Positions 1 to 8,786 of a stretch of 64,000 nt of DNA are shown here, in pieces. The DNA is from Nocardioides anomalus (GTDB taxonomy: Bacteria > Actinomycetota > Actinomycetes > Propionibacteriales > Nocardioidaceae), in assembly GCF_011046535.1 (NCBI RefSeq), contig NZ_CP049257.1, positions 620,001 through 684,000 of the forward strand, given 5' to 3'. Numbering within the stretch: position 1 is the first letter of the stretch; each line of letters begins with the position of its first letter. The position numbers and the translations under genes were made by a program. Below the pieces are notes generated by a model. The model searched no databases. It saw nothing but the letters and a program-made list of their open reading frames with translations, and was not told the DNA's origin.

Positions 1-119
1 CCTACCCCGCGTGCAAGGTGACCCTGGAGGACCTGGCCGGCGGCCACTACTTCACCGGCGGCTCGGTCGAGTCCACCCGGGTCCGCGACGCGGCGTACAC
101 CGAGATCAAGGTCGGCTGA
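1..119 (+). CDS. C-terminal end of a polyamine-type ABC solute-binding protein (partial)
   Basis: An open frame from the window edge to a TGA at 117-119 encodes the last 38 residues (YPACKVTLEDLAGG...YTEIKVG). The fragment is too short to classify alone. It lies 1 nt upstream of PotB- and PotC-like permeases and a PotA-like ATPase, where the periplasmic/lipoprotein binding component is expected. Its closing motif resembles PotD-type binding proteins. Function is inferred mostly from position. Confidence 0.6.
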   Translation, partial: YPACKVTLEDLAGGHYFTGGSVESTRVRDAAYTEIKVG

Positions 120-120
120 C

Positions 121-978
121 GTGGCCCGGCGACCGGAGCGGCTGTGGGCCGCGCTGCTGCTGCCCGGGACGCTGTGGATGTCGGCGTTCTTCGTGTGCGC
201 GCTCGGCCTGGTCGTCCTGCTGAGCTTCGGGCGCACCGACCAGCTGGGGAACCCCTACTTCAGCACCACGCTCGAGAACCTGCGCGACGTCCTGGACTGG
301 ACCTACCTGCGCGTGGTCCTGCGCTCCCTGGTGTACGCCGCGAGCGCGGCGGTGATCTGCCTGCTCATCGCCTACCCGGTCGCCTACGTCATCGCGCGCC
401 ACGGCGGACGCTGGAAGAACGCGCTGGTCGCGCTGCTCGTGGTGCCCTTCTTCGCCAACTACCTGGTGCGGATGTACGGCTGGCAGACCCTGCTGTCCGA
501 CGACGGCGTGGTCCTCTCCCGACTGCGCGAGGCCGGGCTGGTCGGCTCGTCGTTCCACGTCCTCGACACCCCGGCCGCGGTGATCGGGGGGCTGGTCTAC
601 GGCTACGCGGTGTTCATGGTGCTGCCGGTCTACGCGGCGCTGGAGCGGATGGACGGCTCGCTCATCGAGGCCGGCCGCGACCTCTACGGCTCGCCGCTGC
701 GGACCTTCCTCACCGTCACCGTGCCGGCCACCCGCGCGGGGGCGTACGCCGGGCTCGCGCTCGTCTTCCTGCCGAGCATGGGCGACTTCGTCAGCGCCGG
801 GCTGCTGGGCGGCACCGACGACCTGATGATCGGCAACCTCATCCAGGACAAGTTCTTCGCGGGCCAGAACTGGCCGCTCGGTGCCGCGCTGACCATGGTG
901 CTGATGCTGCTGCTCCTGGTCTGCATGTCGGCCTACGTGCGCCAGACCGCGCGCGAGGCGAAGGCGGCCCGGGCGTGA
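121..978 (+). CDS. potB: Spermidine/putrescine-type ABC transporter permease (PotB-like)
   Basis: 285-residue inner-membrane permease with about six hydrophobic segments. The EAA-loop region of binding-protein-dependent permeases is visible at about residues 180-200 (EAGRDLYGSPLRTFLTVTVP). The GTG start lies 1 nt after the upstream stop, and the 3' end overlaps the next permease by 4 bp (GTGA), so the genes are translationally coupled. It should pair with the PotC-like protein to form the membrane channel of an importer. Substrate (polyamine) is inferred from the family and the neighbouring amine oxidase; other organic cations are possible. Confidence 0.85.
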   Translation: MARRPERLWAALLLPGTLWMSAFFVCALGLVVLLSFGRTDQLGNPYFSTTLENLRDVLDWTYLRVVLRSLVYAASAAVICLLIAYPVAYVIARHGGRWKNALVALLVVPFFANYLVRMYGWQTLLSDDGVVLSRLREAGLVGSSFHVLDTPAAVIGGLVYGYAVFMVLPVYAALERMDGSLIEAGRDLYGSPLRTFLTVTVPATRAGAYAGLALVFLPSMGDFVSAGLLGGTDDLMIGNLIQDKFFAGQNWPLGAALTMVLMLLLLVCMSAYVRQTAREAKAARA

Positions 979-1787
979 GCGCGGCCCGGCGGCCCAAGGC
1001 GGCCATCGCCGTCACGATGCTGTTCTTCCTGTTCCTCTACGCGCCGATCGCCGCGGTCGTGGTCTTCTCCTTCAACACCAGGAAGTCGCTCGCCGTCTTC
1101 GACGGCTGGTCGCTGCGGTGGTACCGCGCGTTCCTCGACGACTCCGACCTGGTCCACTCCCTCGGCACCAGCCTCGAGGTCGCGGCGGTGGCCATGGTCG
1201 GCTCGGTGCTGGTCGGCACCGCACTGGCCTTCGGGCTGGTCCGGGTGCGCAGCCGGCTCGGCTCGGCCGCCGGGATCGTGATGCTGGTGCCGCTGGTGAC
1301 ACCGGAGATCGTGACCGGCGCGTCGTCGCTGATGCTGTTCAAGGGCGTCGGGCTCGAGCCCGGGCTGACCACGCTGATCCTGGCCGAGACGACGTTCTCG
1401 ATCTCCTACGTGACGGTCATCCTGCGCTCGCGGGTGGCCGAGCTGAACCCGGAGGTCGAGGAGGCCGCCATGGACCTCGGCGCCACCCGGGTCCAGGCGC
1501 TGCGTCTGGTCACGCTGCCGCTGCTGTGGCCCGCCGTGCTCTCCTCGGCGATCCTCATCTTCACCATCGTCTTCGATGACTTCGTGCTGGCCTACTTCAC
1601 CACCGGCGTGAGCCCGCAGCCGCTGTCGGTGCGCATCTACAGCGCGATCCGGTTCGGCGTGCAGCCCTCCATCAACGCGGTCGGCACCCTGCTGCTGCTC
1701 GGCTCGATCGTGCTCATCGTCCTGGCGCTGTTCCTGCCCCGCCTGCTCGGCCGCCGCGGCTCCGGGCTCGACCTCCTCGGAAGCTGA
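975..1787 (+). CDS. potC: Spermidine/putrescine-type ABC transporter permease (PotC-like)
   Basis: 270 residues from the GTG at 975, which overlaps the potB stop by 4 bp and decides the start. About six membrane segments are visible, with an EAA loop near residues 160-185 (EEAAMDLGATRVQALRLVTLPLLWP) that contacts the ATPase. Ends 8 nt before the PotA-like gene. It is the second half of the permease heterodimer. Confidence 0.87.
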   Translation: MSAARRPKAAIAVTMLFFLFLYAPIAAVVVFSFNTRKSLAVFDGWSLRWYRAFLDDSDLVHSLGTSLEVAAVAMVGSVLVGTALAFGLVRVRSRLGSAAGIVMLVPLVTPEIVTGASSLMLFKGVGLEPGLTTLILAETTFSISYVTVILRSRVAELNPEVEEAAMDLGATRVQALRLVTLPLLWPAVLSSAILIFTIVFDDFVLAYFTTGVSPQPLSVRIYSAIRFGVQPSINAVGTLLLLGSIVLIVLALFLPRLLGRRGSGLDLLGS

Positions 1788-1795
1788 GGGACCCC

Positions 1796-2896
1796 ATGAC
1801 CGTCGTCTCCGACCCGCCCGTCGCGACCCGCACCGACGCCGCTGTGGAGCTGCGCGGTGTGGCCAAGTCCTACGGCGGCGCCAACGTCGTGCACGACCTC
1901 GACCTGGCTGTCGAGCCCGGGGCGTTCTTCTCGCTGCTCGGCCCCTCGGGCTGCGGCAAGACCACCACGCTGCGCATGGTCGGCGGCTTCGTCGACCCCA
2001 CGCGCGGCGCCGTGCTGCTGCACGGCCAGGACGTCACCGAGCAGCCGCCGCACCGGCGCGACGTCAACACCGTCTTCCAGAGCTACGCGCTCTTCGACCA
2101 CCTCTCGATCTGGGACAACGTGGCCTTCGGGCTGCGCCGGCGCCGGGTGCCGCGCGCCGAGGTCCGCCGCCGGGTCGGCGAGGTGCTCGAGCTGGTCCAG
2201 CTGACCGGCCGGGACAAGGACAAGCCGCGCTCGCTCTCCGGCGGCCAGCGGCAGCGGGTCGCCCTGGCCCGCGCCCTGGTCAACCGCCCCTCGGTGCTGC
2301 TGCTCGACGAGCCGCTGGCCGCGCTCGACCTCAAGCTGCGCCGGACCATGCAGGTGGAGCTGAAGAAGATCCAGCGCGAGGTCGGCATCACCTTCGTCTT
2401 CGTCACCCACGACCAGGACGAGGCGCTGACGATGTCCGACGCGGTCGCGGTGATGTGCGAGGGCCAGGTGCACCAGGTGGGCACGCCCGAGGACGTCTAC
2501 GAGCGCCCGGCCACGGCGTTCGTGGCCGGCTTCATCGGCACCGCCAACCAGATGACCGGTGCCTACCGCGACGGGGTGTTGATGCTGCCGGGCGCGGTAG
2601 CGCTGCGTACCGGTCCGCTGGCCGGCGTGGCCGACGGCTCGCAGGTCACCGTGGCCGTGCGCCCGGAGAAGATCTGGCTCTCCGAGCTGACGCCCGACAT
2701 GGTGCAGACCGACGGGCTGGTCAAGGCCACGGTCTACGGCGGCGCGACCACGACGTACCTCCTGGAGGTGGCCGACGGCGTCGAGCTCGCCGTGCTGGAG
2801 CAGAACACCGACCGCTCGCGCACCGAGGAGCGCTGGCACGACGGCGAGCGCGTGCGCCTGGGCTGGCGGCCCGAGCACTGCCTGGTGCTGCCCTGA
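1796..2896 (+). CDS. potA: Polyamine-type ABC transporter ATP-binding protein (PotA-like)
   Basis: 366 residues. Walker A is GPSGCGKTT near residue 52, the signature is LSGGQRQRVALARAL near 150, Walker B is LLLDEPLAALD near 170, and the switch histidine lies in FVTHDQDEA. The C-terminal third (about 250-366) is a TOBE-like regulatory domain typical of PotA/FbpC/CysA importers. The stop overlaps the start of the amine oxidase by 1 nt, tying uptake to catabolism. The exact substrate cannot be read from the ATPase. Confidence 0.88.
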   Translation: MTVVSDPPVATRTDAAVELRGVAKSYGGANVVHDLDLAVEPGAFFSLLGPSGCGKTTTLRMVGGFVDPTRGAVLLHGQDVTEQPPHRRDVNTVFQSYALFDHLSIWDNVAFGLRRRRVPRAEVRRRVGEVLELVQLTGRDKDKPRSLSGGQRQRVALARALVNRPSVLLLDEPLAALDLKLRRTMQVELKKIQREVGITFVFVTHDQDEALTMSDAVAVMCEGQVHQVGTPEDVYERPATAFVAGFIGTANQMTGAYRDGVLMLPGAVALRTGPLAGVADGSQVTVAVRPEKIWLSELTPDMVQTDGLVKATVYGGATTTYLLEVADGVELAVLEQNTDRSRTEERWHDGERVRLGWRPEHCLVLP

Positions 2897-4212
2897 TGGC
2901 CTACGACGTCCTGGTCCTCGGCGCCGGGCTCGCGGGGCTCTGCGCCGCACGCGACCTCGCCGCCGGCGGCGCCGACGTGGTCGTCCTCGAGGCCCGCTCG
3001 CGCGTCGGGGGGCGTGTGGAGCAGGTGAGGCTCGAGGACGGCCGGCTCGTCCAGCTCGGCGGCGAGGTGGTGGGCAACGCGCACACCGCCTACCAGGCCC
3101 TCGTCGCCGAGCTGGGCCTCACCCTCGTGCCGTCGTACGTCGCGGAGCCGGGCGAGCTCACCTACGCGCTGCACGACGGGCTGCACGTCGGCGACTCGCC
3201 CGCGTTCTTCGAGCCCGCGGACCACGCGTCGCAGGCGGCCGTGGAGGCCGCCTTCACCGCGCTGTGCGACACGGTCGACCCCGCCGACCCGTGGTCGCAC
3301 CCGTCGGCCGCCGTCCTCGACCGCGCCTCGGTGGGCGACTGGCTGCGCTTGGTCGGCGCCACGCCCGCCGTTCGCCGGGCCATCGAGGCCGCGCAGCTCG
3401 GGCTCAGCGCCGGCTCGTCAGAGCGGACCTCGATGCTCTCGCTGCTGCGCAAGTGCGCGGTGACCACGACCCGAGGGCTCTACGACTACGACGAGTGGGA
3501 GAACCTCCGCGTGGCCGAGGGCTCGGCCACCGTCGCGCTGCGGCTCGCCGCGGAGCTCGGAGACCGGGTGCGCCTCGGCGTGCCGGTGCGCGGGGTCAAG
3601 GTCGCGGCCGCCGGCTGCGCCGTCACCCTCGACTCCGGCGAGGTCGTGCACGCCGCCGCCGTGGTCAGCGCCCTGCCCGTGGGGCCGTTGCGCGACGTCG
3701 CCGTCGAGGGCGTCTCCGACGCGCGCCTGGAGTCGCTGCACCGCCAGCGACACGCGCTGGCCGCGAAGTTCGTGGCGGCGTACGACCGGCCGTTCTGGCG
3801 CGACCGCGGCCAGAACGGCCTGACCGAGTCCGAGGGCGTCCTCGGCTCCTCCTGGCCGCAGACCGACGACGGCGTCCTGTCCTGCCTCGTCCCGCCCGAG
3901 CGCATCGCGGCGTACCTCTCCACCGACCCGCGCTTCCGCCGCGAGGAGGCGCTGACCGAGCTCGCCTCGTGGTTCGGCCCCCCGGCCCTCGAGCCGGTGG
4001 CCACCTTCGAGCGGCTCTGGGGCACCGACCCCTGGACCCAGGGCTACGTCACCCAGTGGCAGCCCGGCGACGTGCTGCGCGTCGGCCCGCTCCACGGGAC
4101 GCACGAGCCACCGTTCTACGTGTGTGGGTCTGACCAGTGGGTAGCGGGCTACATGGAGGGCGCGGTCCGGACCGGACGCGGCGCGGCGTCCGAGGCGCTG
4201 GCCCGCGGCTGA
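2896..4212 (+). CDS. Flavin-containing amine oxidase
   Basis: 438 residues with an N-terminal dinucleotide-binding motif (VLVLGAGLAGLCAARDLA, about residues 4-22) followed by EARSRVGGR, the hallmark of the monoamine/polyamine oxidase family. The C-terminus has the FAD-contacting WVAGYMEGAVRTGRGAA segment. It would oxidatively deaminate an amine to aldehyde, ammonia and hydrogen peroxide. Its ATG overlaps the potA stop by 1 nt, so it is the last gene of the importer operon. Putrescine or a related polyamine is the likely substrate, by context only. Confidence 0.85.
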   Translation: MAYDVLVLGAGLAGLCAARDLAAGGADVVVLEARSRVGGRVEQVRLEDGRLVQLGGEVVGNAHTAYQALVAELGLTLVPSYVAEPGELTYALHDGLHVGDSPAFFEPADHASQAAVEAAFTALCDTVDPADPWSHPSAAVLDRASVGDWLRLVGATPAVRRAIEAAQLGLSAGSSERTSMLSLLRKCAVTTTRGLYDYDEWENLRVAEGSATVALRLAAELGDRVRLGVPVRGVKVAAAGCAVTLDSGEVVHAAAVVSALPVGPLRDVAVEGVSDARLESLHRQRHALAAKFVAAYDRPFWRDRGQNGLTESEGVLGSSWPQTDDGVLSCLVPPERIAAYLSTDPRFRREEALTELASWFGPPALEPVATFERLWGTDPWTQGYVTQWQPGDVLRVGPLHGTHEPPFYVCGSDQWVAGYMEGAVRTGRGAASEALARG

Positions 4213-4254
4213 ACCTCGTTGACGGCCACCCGGGCCGCCCCTACGGTCTGGTCC

Positions 4255-4752
4255 GTGCGCCGACCCCTGCTGACCCTGGCCGCCGCTGCCGCGGCGCTCG
4301 TGTCCCTCACCGCCGCCCCGGCGCACGCCGAGTCGGGCCACAAGGACACGACCGTCGGCGACGCCCCGGCGGCCATCGACATCACGGCGATCGACGCGAC
4401 CAACGCGGTCCGTCGCGTGAAGATCAAGGTCACCGTCCCCGGGCTGACGACGGCCGGGACGTTCACCTTCGGCTACGAGGGCCGGACCTACGACGGCATG
4501 GCCATCGACGTGCGGCACCGGGGCAGCGGCGCGAGCGCCAAGGCCTTCCGGTGCGGCGAGGAGTCCTGCGCCAAGGTGGCGTGCCGCGGCCTCCAGGCAC
4601 GCTGGGACGTCGCCGGGCACGTCGTCTCGGTCTCGGTCCCGCAGCGCTGCTACCCCGGCCCCGTGCCGGAGACCTGGTCCATCAACGCCCACGCCGACCT
4701 GGGCAAGGAGTACGACAGCGACGGCACGCGCCTCAGGCTCCGGCGGGGCTGA
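4255..4752 (+). CDS. Small secreted protein of unknown function
   Basis: 165 residues from the GTG at 4255. The signal peptide is clear: RR, then an alanine-rich hydrophobic stretch, then an APAHA cleavage region near residue 24. The mature part is predicted beta-rich with four cysteines (two in RCGEESCAKVACRG) that could form disulfides. I chose this start because a TACGGT -10 element lies 7 nt upstream (4242-4247), the leaderless pattern common here. A TTG at 4219 would add a poor N-terminus. Not recognised as a named family. Confidence 0.7.
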   Translation: MRRPLLTLAAAAAALVSLTAAPAHAESGHKDTTVGDAPAAIDITAIDATNAVRRVKIKVTVPGLTTAGTFTFGYEGRTYDGMAIDVRHRGSGASAKAFRCGEESCAKVACRGLQARWDVAGHVVSVSVPQRCYPGPVPETWSINAHADLGKEYDSDGTRLRLRRG

Positions 4753-4753
4753 C

Positions 4754-5257
4754 GTGGAGGTCCGGGCGGCGGCGACGGCGGCCGACCTGGACGAGGTGCG
4801 CCGGCTGTGGCGGGCCTTCCTGGTCTGGCAGGACGAGCGGCACGCCGAGCACCTGGACCAGCTGCACGCCTACTTCGACCCGGACGCCTGGGAGGCCGAG
4901 CTGGCCGGGCTCCCGGGGCGCTACGCCGAGGCCGAGGGCGGGGCGCTCCTGCTGGCCCGCGCCGACGACGGCGCGGCGGTGGGCGCGGTGGCGCTGCGGC
5001 GCTCCGCTCAGGGAGTCGCCGAGATGAAGCGGATGTACGTCGAGCGCCGCGGCGTGGGGGCCGGGCGCGCGCTGGGCGAGGCGGTGGTGGCCGAGGCCCG
5101 GCGGCTGGGCTACGCGAGGCTGGTGCTGGACACCGGGCCGCTGCAGGCCGAGGCGATCGGGCTCTACCGCAGCCTGGGCTTCGAGGAGGTCCCGGCGTAC
5201 TGGGACGCCCCGGAGGGGCTGCGGCAGTGGCTGCTCTTCTTCAGCCGCGAGCTCTGA
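4754..5257 (+). CDS. GNAT-family N-acetyltransferase
   Basis: 167 residues with the GNAT fold. The acetyl-CoA binding region is EMKRMYVERRGVGAGRALGEAVVAEARRLGYARLVLDTG (about 96-135), and the usual LYRSLGFEEVPAY motif sits near the end. It starts 1 nt after the preceding stop and its 3' end overlaps the convergent APP1-domain gene by 17 bp. Substrate cannot be predicted. Confidence 0.85.
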   Translation: MEVRAAATAADLDEVRRLWRAFLVWQDERHAEHLDQLHAYFDPDAWEAELAGLPGRYAEAEGGALLLARADDGAAVGAVALRRSAQGVAEMKRMYVERRGVGAGRALGEAVVAEARRLGYARLVLDTGPLQAEAIGLYRSLGFEEVPAYWDAPEGLRQWLLFFSREL

Positions 5258-6257
5258 GCAGCCCGATCGACTCGGCGTGGCGGCGCACGGCGTCGCTGTC
5301 GGCGGCGAGCACGAACGGCACGTCGTGGTCGAGGGCGTCGGTGACCGCCTCGACGCGCCCGTCGCCGGGGTCGAGGCGCACCTCGCGGATGTAGACCGCG
5401 AGGATCCGGTCGGGGAACTCGCGGACCACGTCGGCGTACACCTGCGGGTCGCGCTCGCCGGAGTCGCCGATGAGCACGAACGGCAGGTCGGGGTGGGTGG
5501 TCAGCGCCTCGCGGATCCGCCCGTGCTTGGGCTCGCGCCCGCCGCCGGCGCCGAGCAGGTCGCGCAGCAGGACGGGCCCGAGCGGGAAGCCGCGGTGCTC
5601 GAGGAAGGCGACCAGGAACGCGTGCAGGTTCCACGGGCTCGAGCTGACGTAGAAGAACGGGTTCGTGTCGTCGTCGGCGAGGTCGCGGTAGAGCGCGGCC
5701 GCGCCGGGGAACGGCGTGCGGGTGAGCGCGGAGCCGGTGAGGGTCTGCCGCAGCATCAGCCCGGCGCGCTGCACGCCGGTCTGCAGGACCGTGTCGTCGA
5801 TGTCGGACACCACGCCGAACCGCGCGCCCGGCGCCGGGACCCGCACGCGCACGGGTGCTGGCGGAGCCGACTCGAGCCCGCGGTAGGCCGCGGCGAGGGT
5901 CACGGTGCCGTCGGTCCAGGGCGCGGTCAGGTCGACAGCGGCGAGCCGCGCCACGAAGTAGCCCTCCGCGTCCGAGACCACCTCGGCGCTCGCGCCGCCC
6001 ACCTCCACCCGCAGCGGTACGCCGGGGAGCTCGTCGGTCAGGAACCCCCGCAGCGTGCGCCGCAGCGCCGCCCCGACGCCCTCGCCCTCGACCGCCTCGC
6101 TGAGCGGCGGGTCGTCCAGGACCCGGCCGCGGACCACGACGCGTGCCGGGCCACCGTGGCCGAGGTAGGCCTCGATCCGGAAGTCCGTGGGCACGCCGCC
6201 ACGCCCCCGACGGGCCGCCTCCCAGGCGTGCTCGAGCGCGACGGCGAAGCGGCTCAC
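5241..6257 (-). CDS. APP1/DUF2183-family phosphatase (phosphatidate phosphatase-like)
   Basis: 338 residues. An N-terminal beta-rich region (about 20-140) precedes the HAD-like catalytic motif DIDDTVLQTG near residue 150. Further motifs PFFYVSSSPWN and FVLIGDSGERDPQVYADV match the APP1 family (yeast App1p is a phosphatidate phosphatase). Cytosolic; no signal peptide. It is the downstream gene of a minus-strand group that includes a broken DUF4186 gene. Confidence 0.85.
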   Translation of the reverse strand: MSRFAVALEHAWEAARRGRGGVPTDFRIEAYLGHGGPARVVVRGRVLDDPPLSEAVEGEGVGAALRRTLRGFLTDELPGVPLRVEVGGASAEVVSDAEGYFVARLAAVDLTAPWTDGTVTLAAAYRGLESAPPAPVRVRVPAPGARFGVVSDIDDTVLQTGVQRAGLMLRQTLTGSALTRTPFPGAAALYRDLADDDTNPFFYVSSSPWNLHAFLVAFLEHRGFPLGPVLLRDLLGAGGGREPKHGRIREALTTHPDLPFVLIGDSGERDPQVYADVVREFPDRILAVYIREVRLDPGDGRVEAVTDALDHDVPFVLAADSDAVRRHAESIGLLRARG

Positions 6258-6273
6258 CCGGCCACGCTAGCCG

Positions 6274-6555
6274 TCACGGACGCGACAGCTCACGCCCGAT
6301 CCAGCGCCCGACCACGTCGACGACGTACGTCCGCGCCTCCCGGGTGAGCGCCCGTCCCGTGTCGATGCCGTGCCACCTCAGCAGGCAGCTGCGGCGCGAG
6401 CCGGTCGGCGATCAGCACGGCCGCGTGGCGCGCATCGTGGCGACGCCGCGGAGCTCGGCGGTGGCGCGCCCACGACCCCGCAGGTGGAACCGCGCGCGGA
6501 ACGGGTGCTCAGCGATCCGGTCGAGCCGCTCGTCCAGCCCGCCGTCGGAGGTCAC
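6274..6555 (-). pseudogene. DUF4186 family gene remnant (frameshift plus internal deletion)
   Basis: From GTG 6555 the frame reads ...RIAEHPFRARFHLRGRG...GVATMRA, matching the start of DUF4186 proteins, then hits a stop. A missing C near 6432 restores HAAVLIADRLAP. The conserved middle (the HPVFIAQHATATCC region of the family) is absent. The sequence resumes in another frame as RSCLLRWHGIDTGRALTREARTYVVDVVGRWIGREL, ending at 6274. Frameshift plus loss of about 25 residues argue for real decay. The start overlaps the upstream small membrane gene by 4 bp. Confidence 0.75.
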
Positions 6556-6701
6556 GTGTGGTAGCGGAGCCAGGTGAGCAGGGCGATGATCGCCACGATC
6601 ACCACGACCATCGCGACGACGCCGAGGATCGCCGGTCCGTGCGGCCGGCGCTCGCCGTACATCGGCTTGTCCACGCTGCGCTCGAGAGGGTCGTCGGCCA
6701 T
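6552..6701 (-). CDS. Small single-pass membrane protein
   Basis: 49 residues: a charged N-terminal half (MADDPLERSVDKPMYGERRP) and one C-terminal transmembrane segment (AILGVVAMVVVIVAIIALLTWL). Its stop overlaps the DUF4186 remnant's GTG by 4 bp, so the two were an operon. It lies just downstream of a membrane glycosyltransferase-like gene. Unknown function. Confidence 0.6.
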   Translation of the reverse strand: MADDPLERSVDKPMYGERRPHGPAILGVVAMVVVIVAIIALLTWLRYHT

Positions 6702-6735
6702 GCGGACCGGTGCCCACCCACCCGGGCGGCACACG

Positions 6736-8265
6736 TCAGCACTCGAGCCGCAGGGCCGGGCGCACCACGTCCGCGCGCACCCAGACCAGCGGTCCGCACG
6801 GCGGCGTGGCCAGCCGGTAGTGCTGCAGCAGCACCTCCCGCAGCCGGTGGTCGGCGTCGATGTGCCAGGAGCTGAGCGGCAGCACGCCGACCACCCACGT
6901 CGGTGCGTCCGGGCCGGCCAACACCGCGCGGAGTCCGGCCAGGTCGGGGTCGAGGGTGCGGATGGGCAGCGACCACAGGTGCGGGTAGGGCGAGCGCAGC
7001 CCGGACGCCTCCACGAGCTCCGCGCTGCCGTACAGGCTGACCACGGTGTCGTCGCGCCCGGCCGCGTCGGCGATGGCCACGCCGACCTGCCACGGGCCGG
7101 TCGGCGTCGGGTCGACGAGCCGGTCGCGCGCGAACCCGGCGTACGCCGGCAGCGCGGCCACCACGCAGAGCGCCGCGACGGCGCGAGCCAGGGACCGCCA
7201 CGGCGGGGCGGCCGACGCCACCAGCCCCGCCAGCAGGGCCACGTCCGGGACGAGCGGCACCAGGTAGGCGTGCCAGAAGCTGCCGCTGACCACCACGCCG
7301 GCCAGGTCCACGCCGGTGGTGACCAGCAGGGCGAGCGACAGCGCGGGCCACCGCGACCACCAGCGGCGGGCACCGGCGACGGCCAGCACGAGCAGCGGTG
7401 CCATCCCGCAGGTCACGAACAGCCTGGCCAGGTCGTGGGCCCGCTCGACCGGTGCCCGCGAGTCGCTGGCCGCGAGGACCGCGGAGGCGTCGGCGCGGAA
7501 GCCGACGACCTGGTACCACCCGGCCGCCACCGTGGCCGGGCTGACCGCGATCCAGGCCAGGACGGCGAGCACCGGAAGGGCCGCGCCGAGCGCCCAGCGA
7601 CCCGCCACGGCGAGGACCCGCGCCGGCGCGACCCGGGCGCCGAGGAAGGACGCGACCAGCAGCACCGCGCCGAGCACCAGCCCGCCCACCAGGCTCTGCT
7701 TGCACCCCGCCGCGGTGGTCGCGCAGACGCCGGCCAGCAGCGCCGCCCGCGCCGACCCGGTGTCCAGCGCCCGGACCAGCAGCAGCCAGGACACCGCGAC
7801 CAGCGGCGTGCCCAGCACCTCGCCCTTGGCCGTCCAGCCCGACAGGTCCGGGTCCGAGAGCAGCGCCACCGCCACGACCGTCGCGACCCGGGCCGGGTCG
7901 CGACCGGCGACCCGCGCCGCGAGCCGGTGCACCGCGACCACCAGGCCGGCGGAGAGGACCAGGGCGAGCAGCCGCGGGCCGAGCACCGGGAGCAGGTCGG
8001 GCACCAGCGCGTCGCTCCAGCGGTACGCCGCGAGGAGGACCGGCGGGCGGTCGACCCAGTAGGGCCCGTACAGGCTGTCCGCGCTTGGCGACCAGGACCG
8101 CGCCACGAGCAGGAACCCGGCCTCGTCCGAGCCCGGCGTCGCCAGCAGCCCGGGCAGGCGCAGCAGCGTGGCGACGACCACGGCGCCGACCAGGAACCGG
8201 TCCGGGCGGACCCGGGCGGGCGCGAGCGGACCGGCGGACGAGGGGAGCGCGGGGGCGGGGGTCAC
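6736..8265 (-). CDS. Multi-pass membrane protein, GT39/PMT-like glycosyltransferase
   Basis: 509 residues with about ten to twelve hydrophobic segments. The first loop contains a TPGSDEAGFLL acidic motif as in GT-C fold (ArnT/PMT, GT39) glycosyltransferases, followed by YGPYWVDRPPVLLAAY, the familiar YxDxPPL-like signature. It would transfer a sugar from a polyprenyl-phosphate donor to an extracytoplasmic acceptor. The acceptor is unknown. Confidence 0.7.
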   Translation of the reverse strand: MTPAPALPSSAGPLAPARVRPDRFLVGAVVVATLLRLPGLLATPGSDEAGFLLVARSWSPSADSLYGPYWVDRPPVLLAAYRWSDALVPDLLPVLGPRLLALVLSAGLVVAVHRLAARVAGRDPARVATVVAVALLSDPDLSGWTAKGEVLGTPLVAVSWLLLVRALDTGSARAALLAGVCATTAAGCKQSLVGGLVLGAVLLVASFLGARVAPARVLAVAGRWALGAALPVLAVLAWIAVSPATVAAGWYQVVGFRADASAVLAASDSRAPVERAHDLARLFVTCGMAPLLVLAVAGARRWWSRWPALSLALLVTTGVDLAGVVVSGSFWHAYLVPLVPDVALLAGLVASAAPPWRSLARAVAALCVVAALPAYAGFARDRLVDPTPTGPWQVGVAIADAAGRDDTVVSLYGSAELVEASGLRSPYPHLWSLPIRTLDPDLAGLRAVLAGPDAPTWVVGVLPLSSWHIDADHRLREVLLQHYRLATPPCGPLVWVRADVVRPALRLEC

Positions 8266-8345
8266 GTGAGCCGTGATGCCGCCGGGAGGACGGGGGTTCG
8301 CGCCGAGGCCGGATCGTTACCGGGCCGCGGAGACCGGGTGGACCG

Positions 8346-8642
8346 TCAGTCGCGGACGCCCGCATCGACCGCGACGATCGCGTGTGCGGCGGCCCGGCGC
8401 GCGGACACCGCGTCGGGGTCGGTCAGCAGGACGGCGGCCTCGTCGGGGAGCACGGTCCCGGCCACGACCGGCGTCACGCGGGTCCCGACCCGGCGCAGGA
8501 CGACGTACTCACCCACCGCCTCGAGCCGGCAGGTGGTGCCGCTGTCCGGGCTGAGCCACTCGGCGGCGTCGCCGGTGGCGCGGACCACGACCAGGTGCGG
8601 CGCGAGCGACCAGGCCCGCTGGTCGGTGGTCCCCACGTCCAC
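8346..8642 (-). CDS. Hypothetical protein
   Basis: 98 residues from the GTG at 8642, chosen because GGGAGG sits 7 nt upstream. An ATG at 8711 in the same frame would add a low-complexity N-terminus. The sequence (DVGTTDQRAWSLAPHLVVVRATGDAAEWL...) is predicted alpha/beta with no recognised motif. It is divergent from an ArsR-family gene across an AT-richer interval (8643-8786) containing TGAA-N6-TTCA at about 8699-8712, a possible shared operator. Confidence 0.5.
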   Translation of the reverse strand: MDVGTTDQRAWSLAPHLVVVRATGDAAEWLSPDSGTTCRLEAVGEYVVLRRVGTRVTPVVAGTVLPDEAAVLLTDPDAVSARRAAAHAIVAVDAGVRD

Positions 8643-8786
8643 GTTCGAGCCTCCCGTCCCCGTCAGGGGCCGTCCCCGTGGTGACACCAGGGTAATTGAA
8701 GAAGTTTTCATGTGACAAACTGCCGTCCCTCGGGGCTGCGCGGGGGGCGCGGAGCCCGACGTCCGACCCGAGGGGCTTGCACCGAC

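Noticed and set aside
4219..4254. TTG start for the secreted protein at 4255
   Set aside because: It places the -10 TACGGT inside the coding region and gives a poor signal peptide.
6574..8715. Long plus-strand open frame opposite the membrane glycosyltransferase
   Set aside because: Composition is dominated by R, G, Q and H as expected for a shadow of a GC-rich gene.
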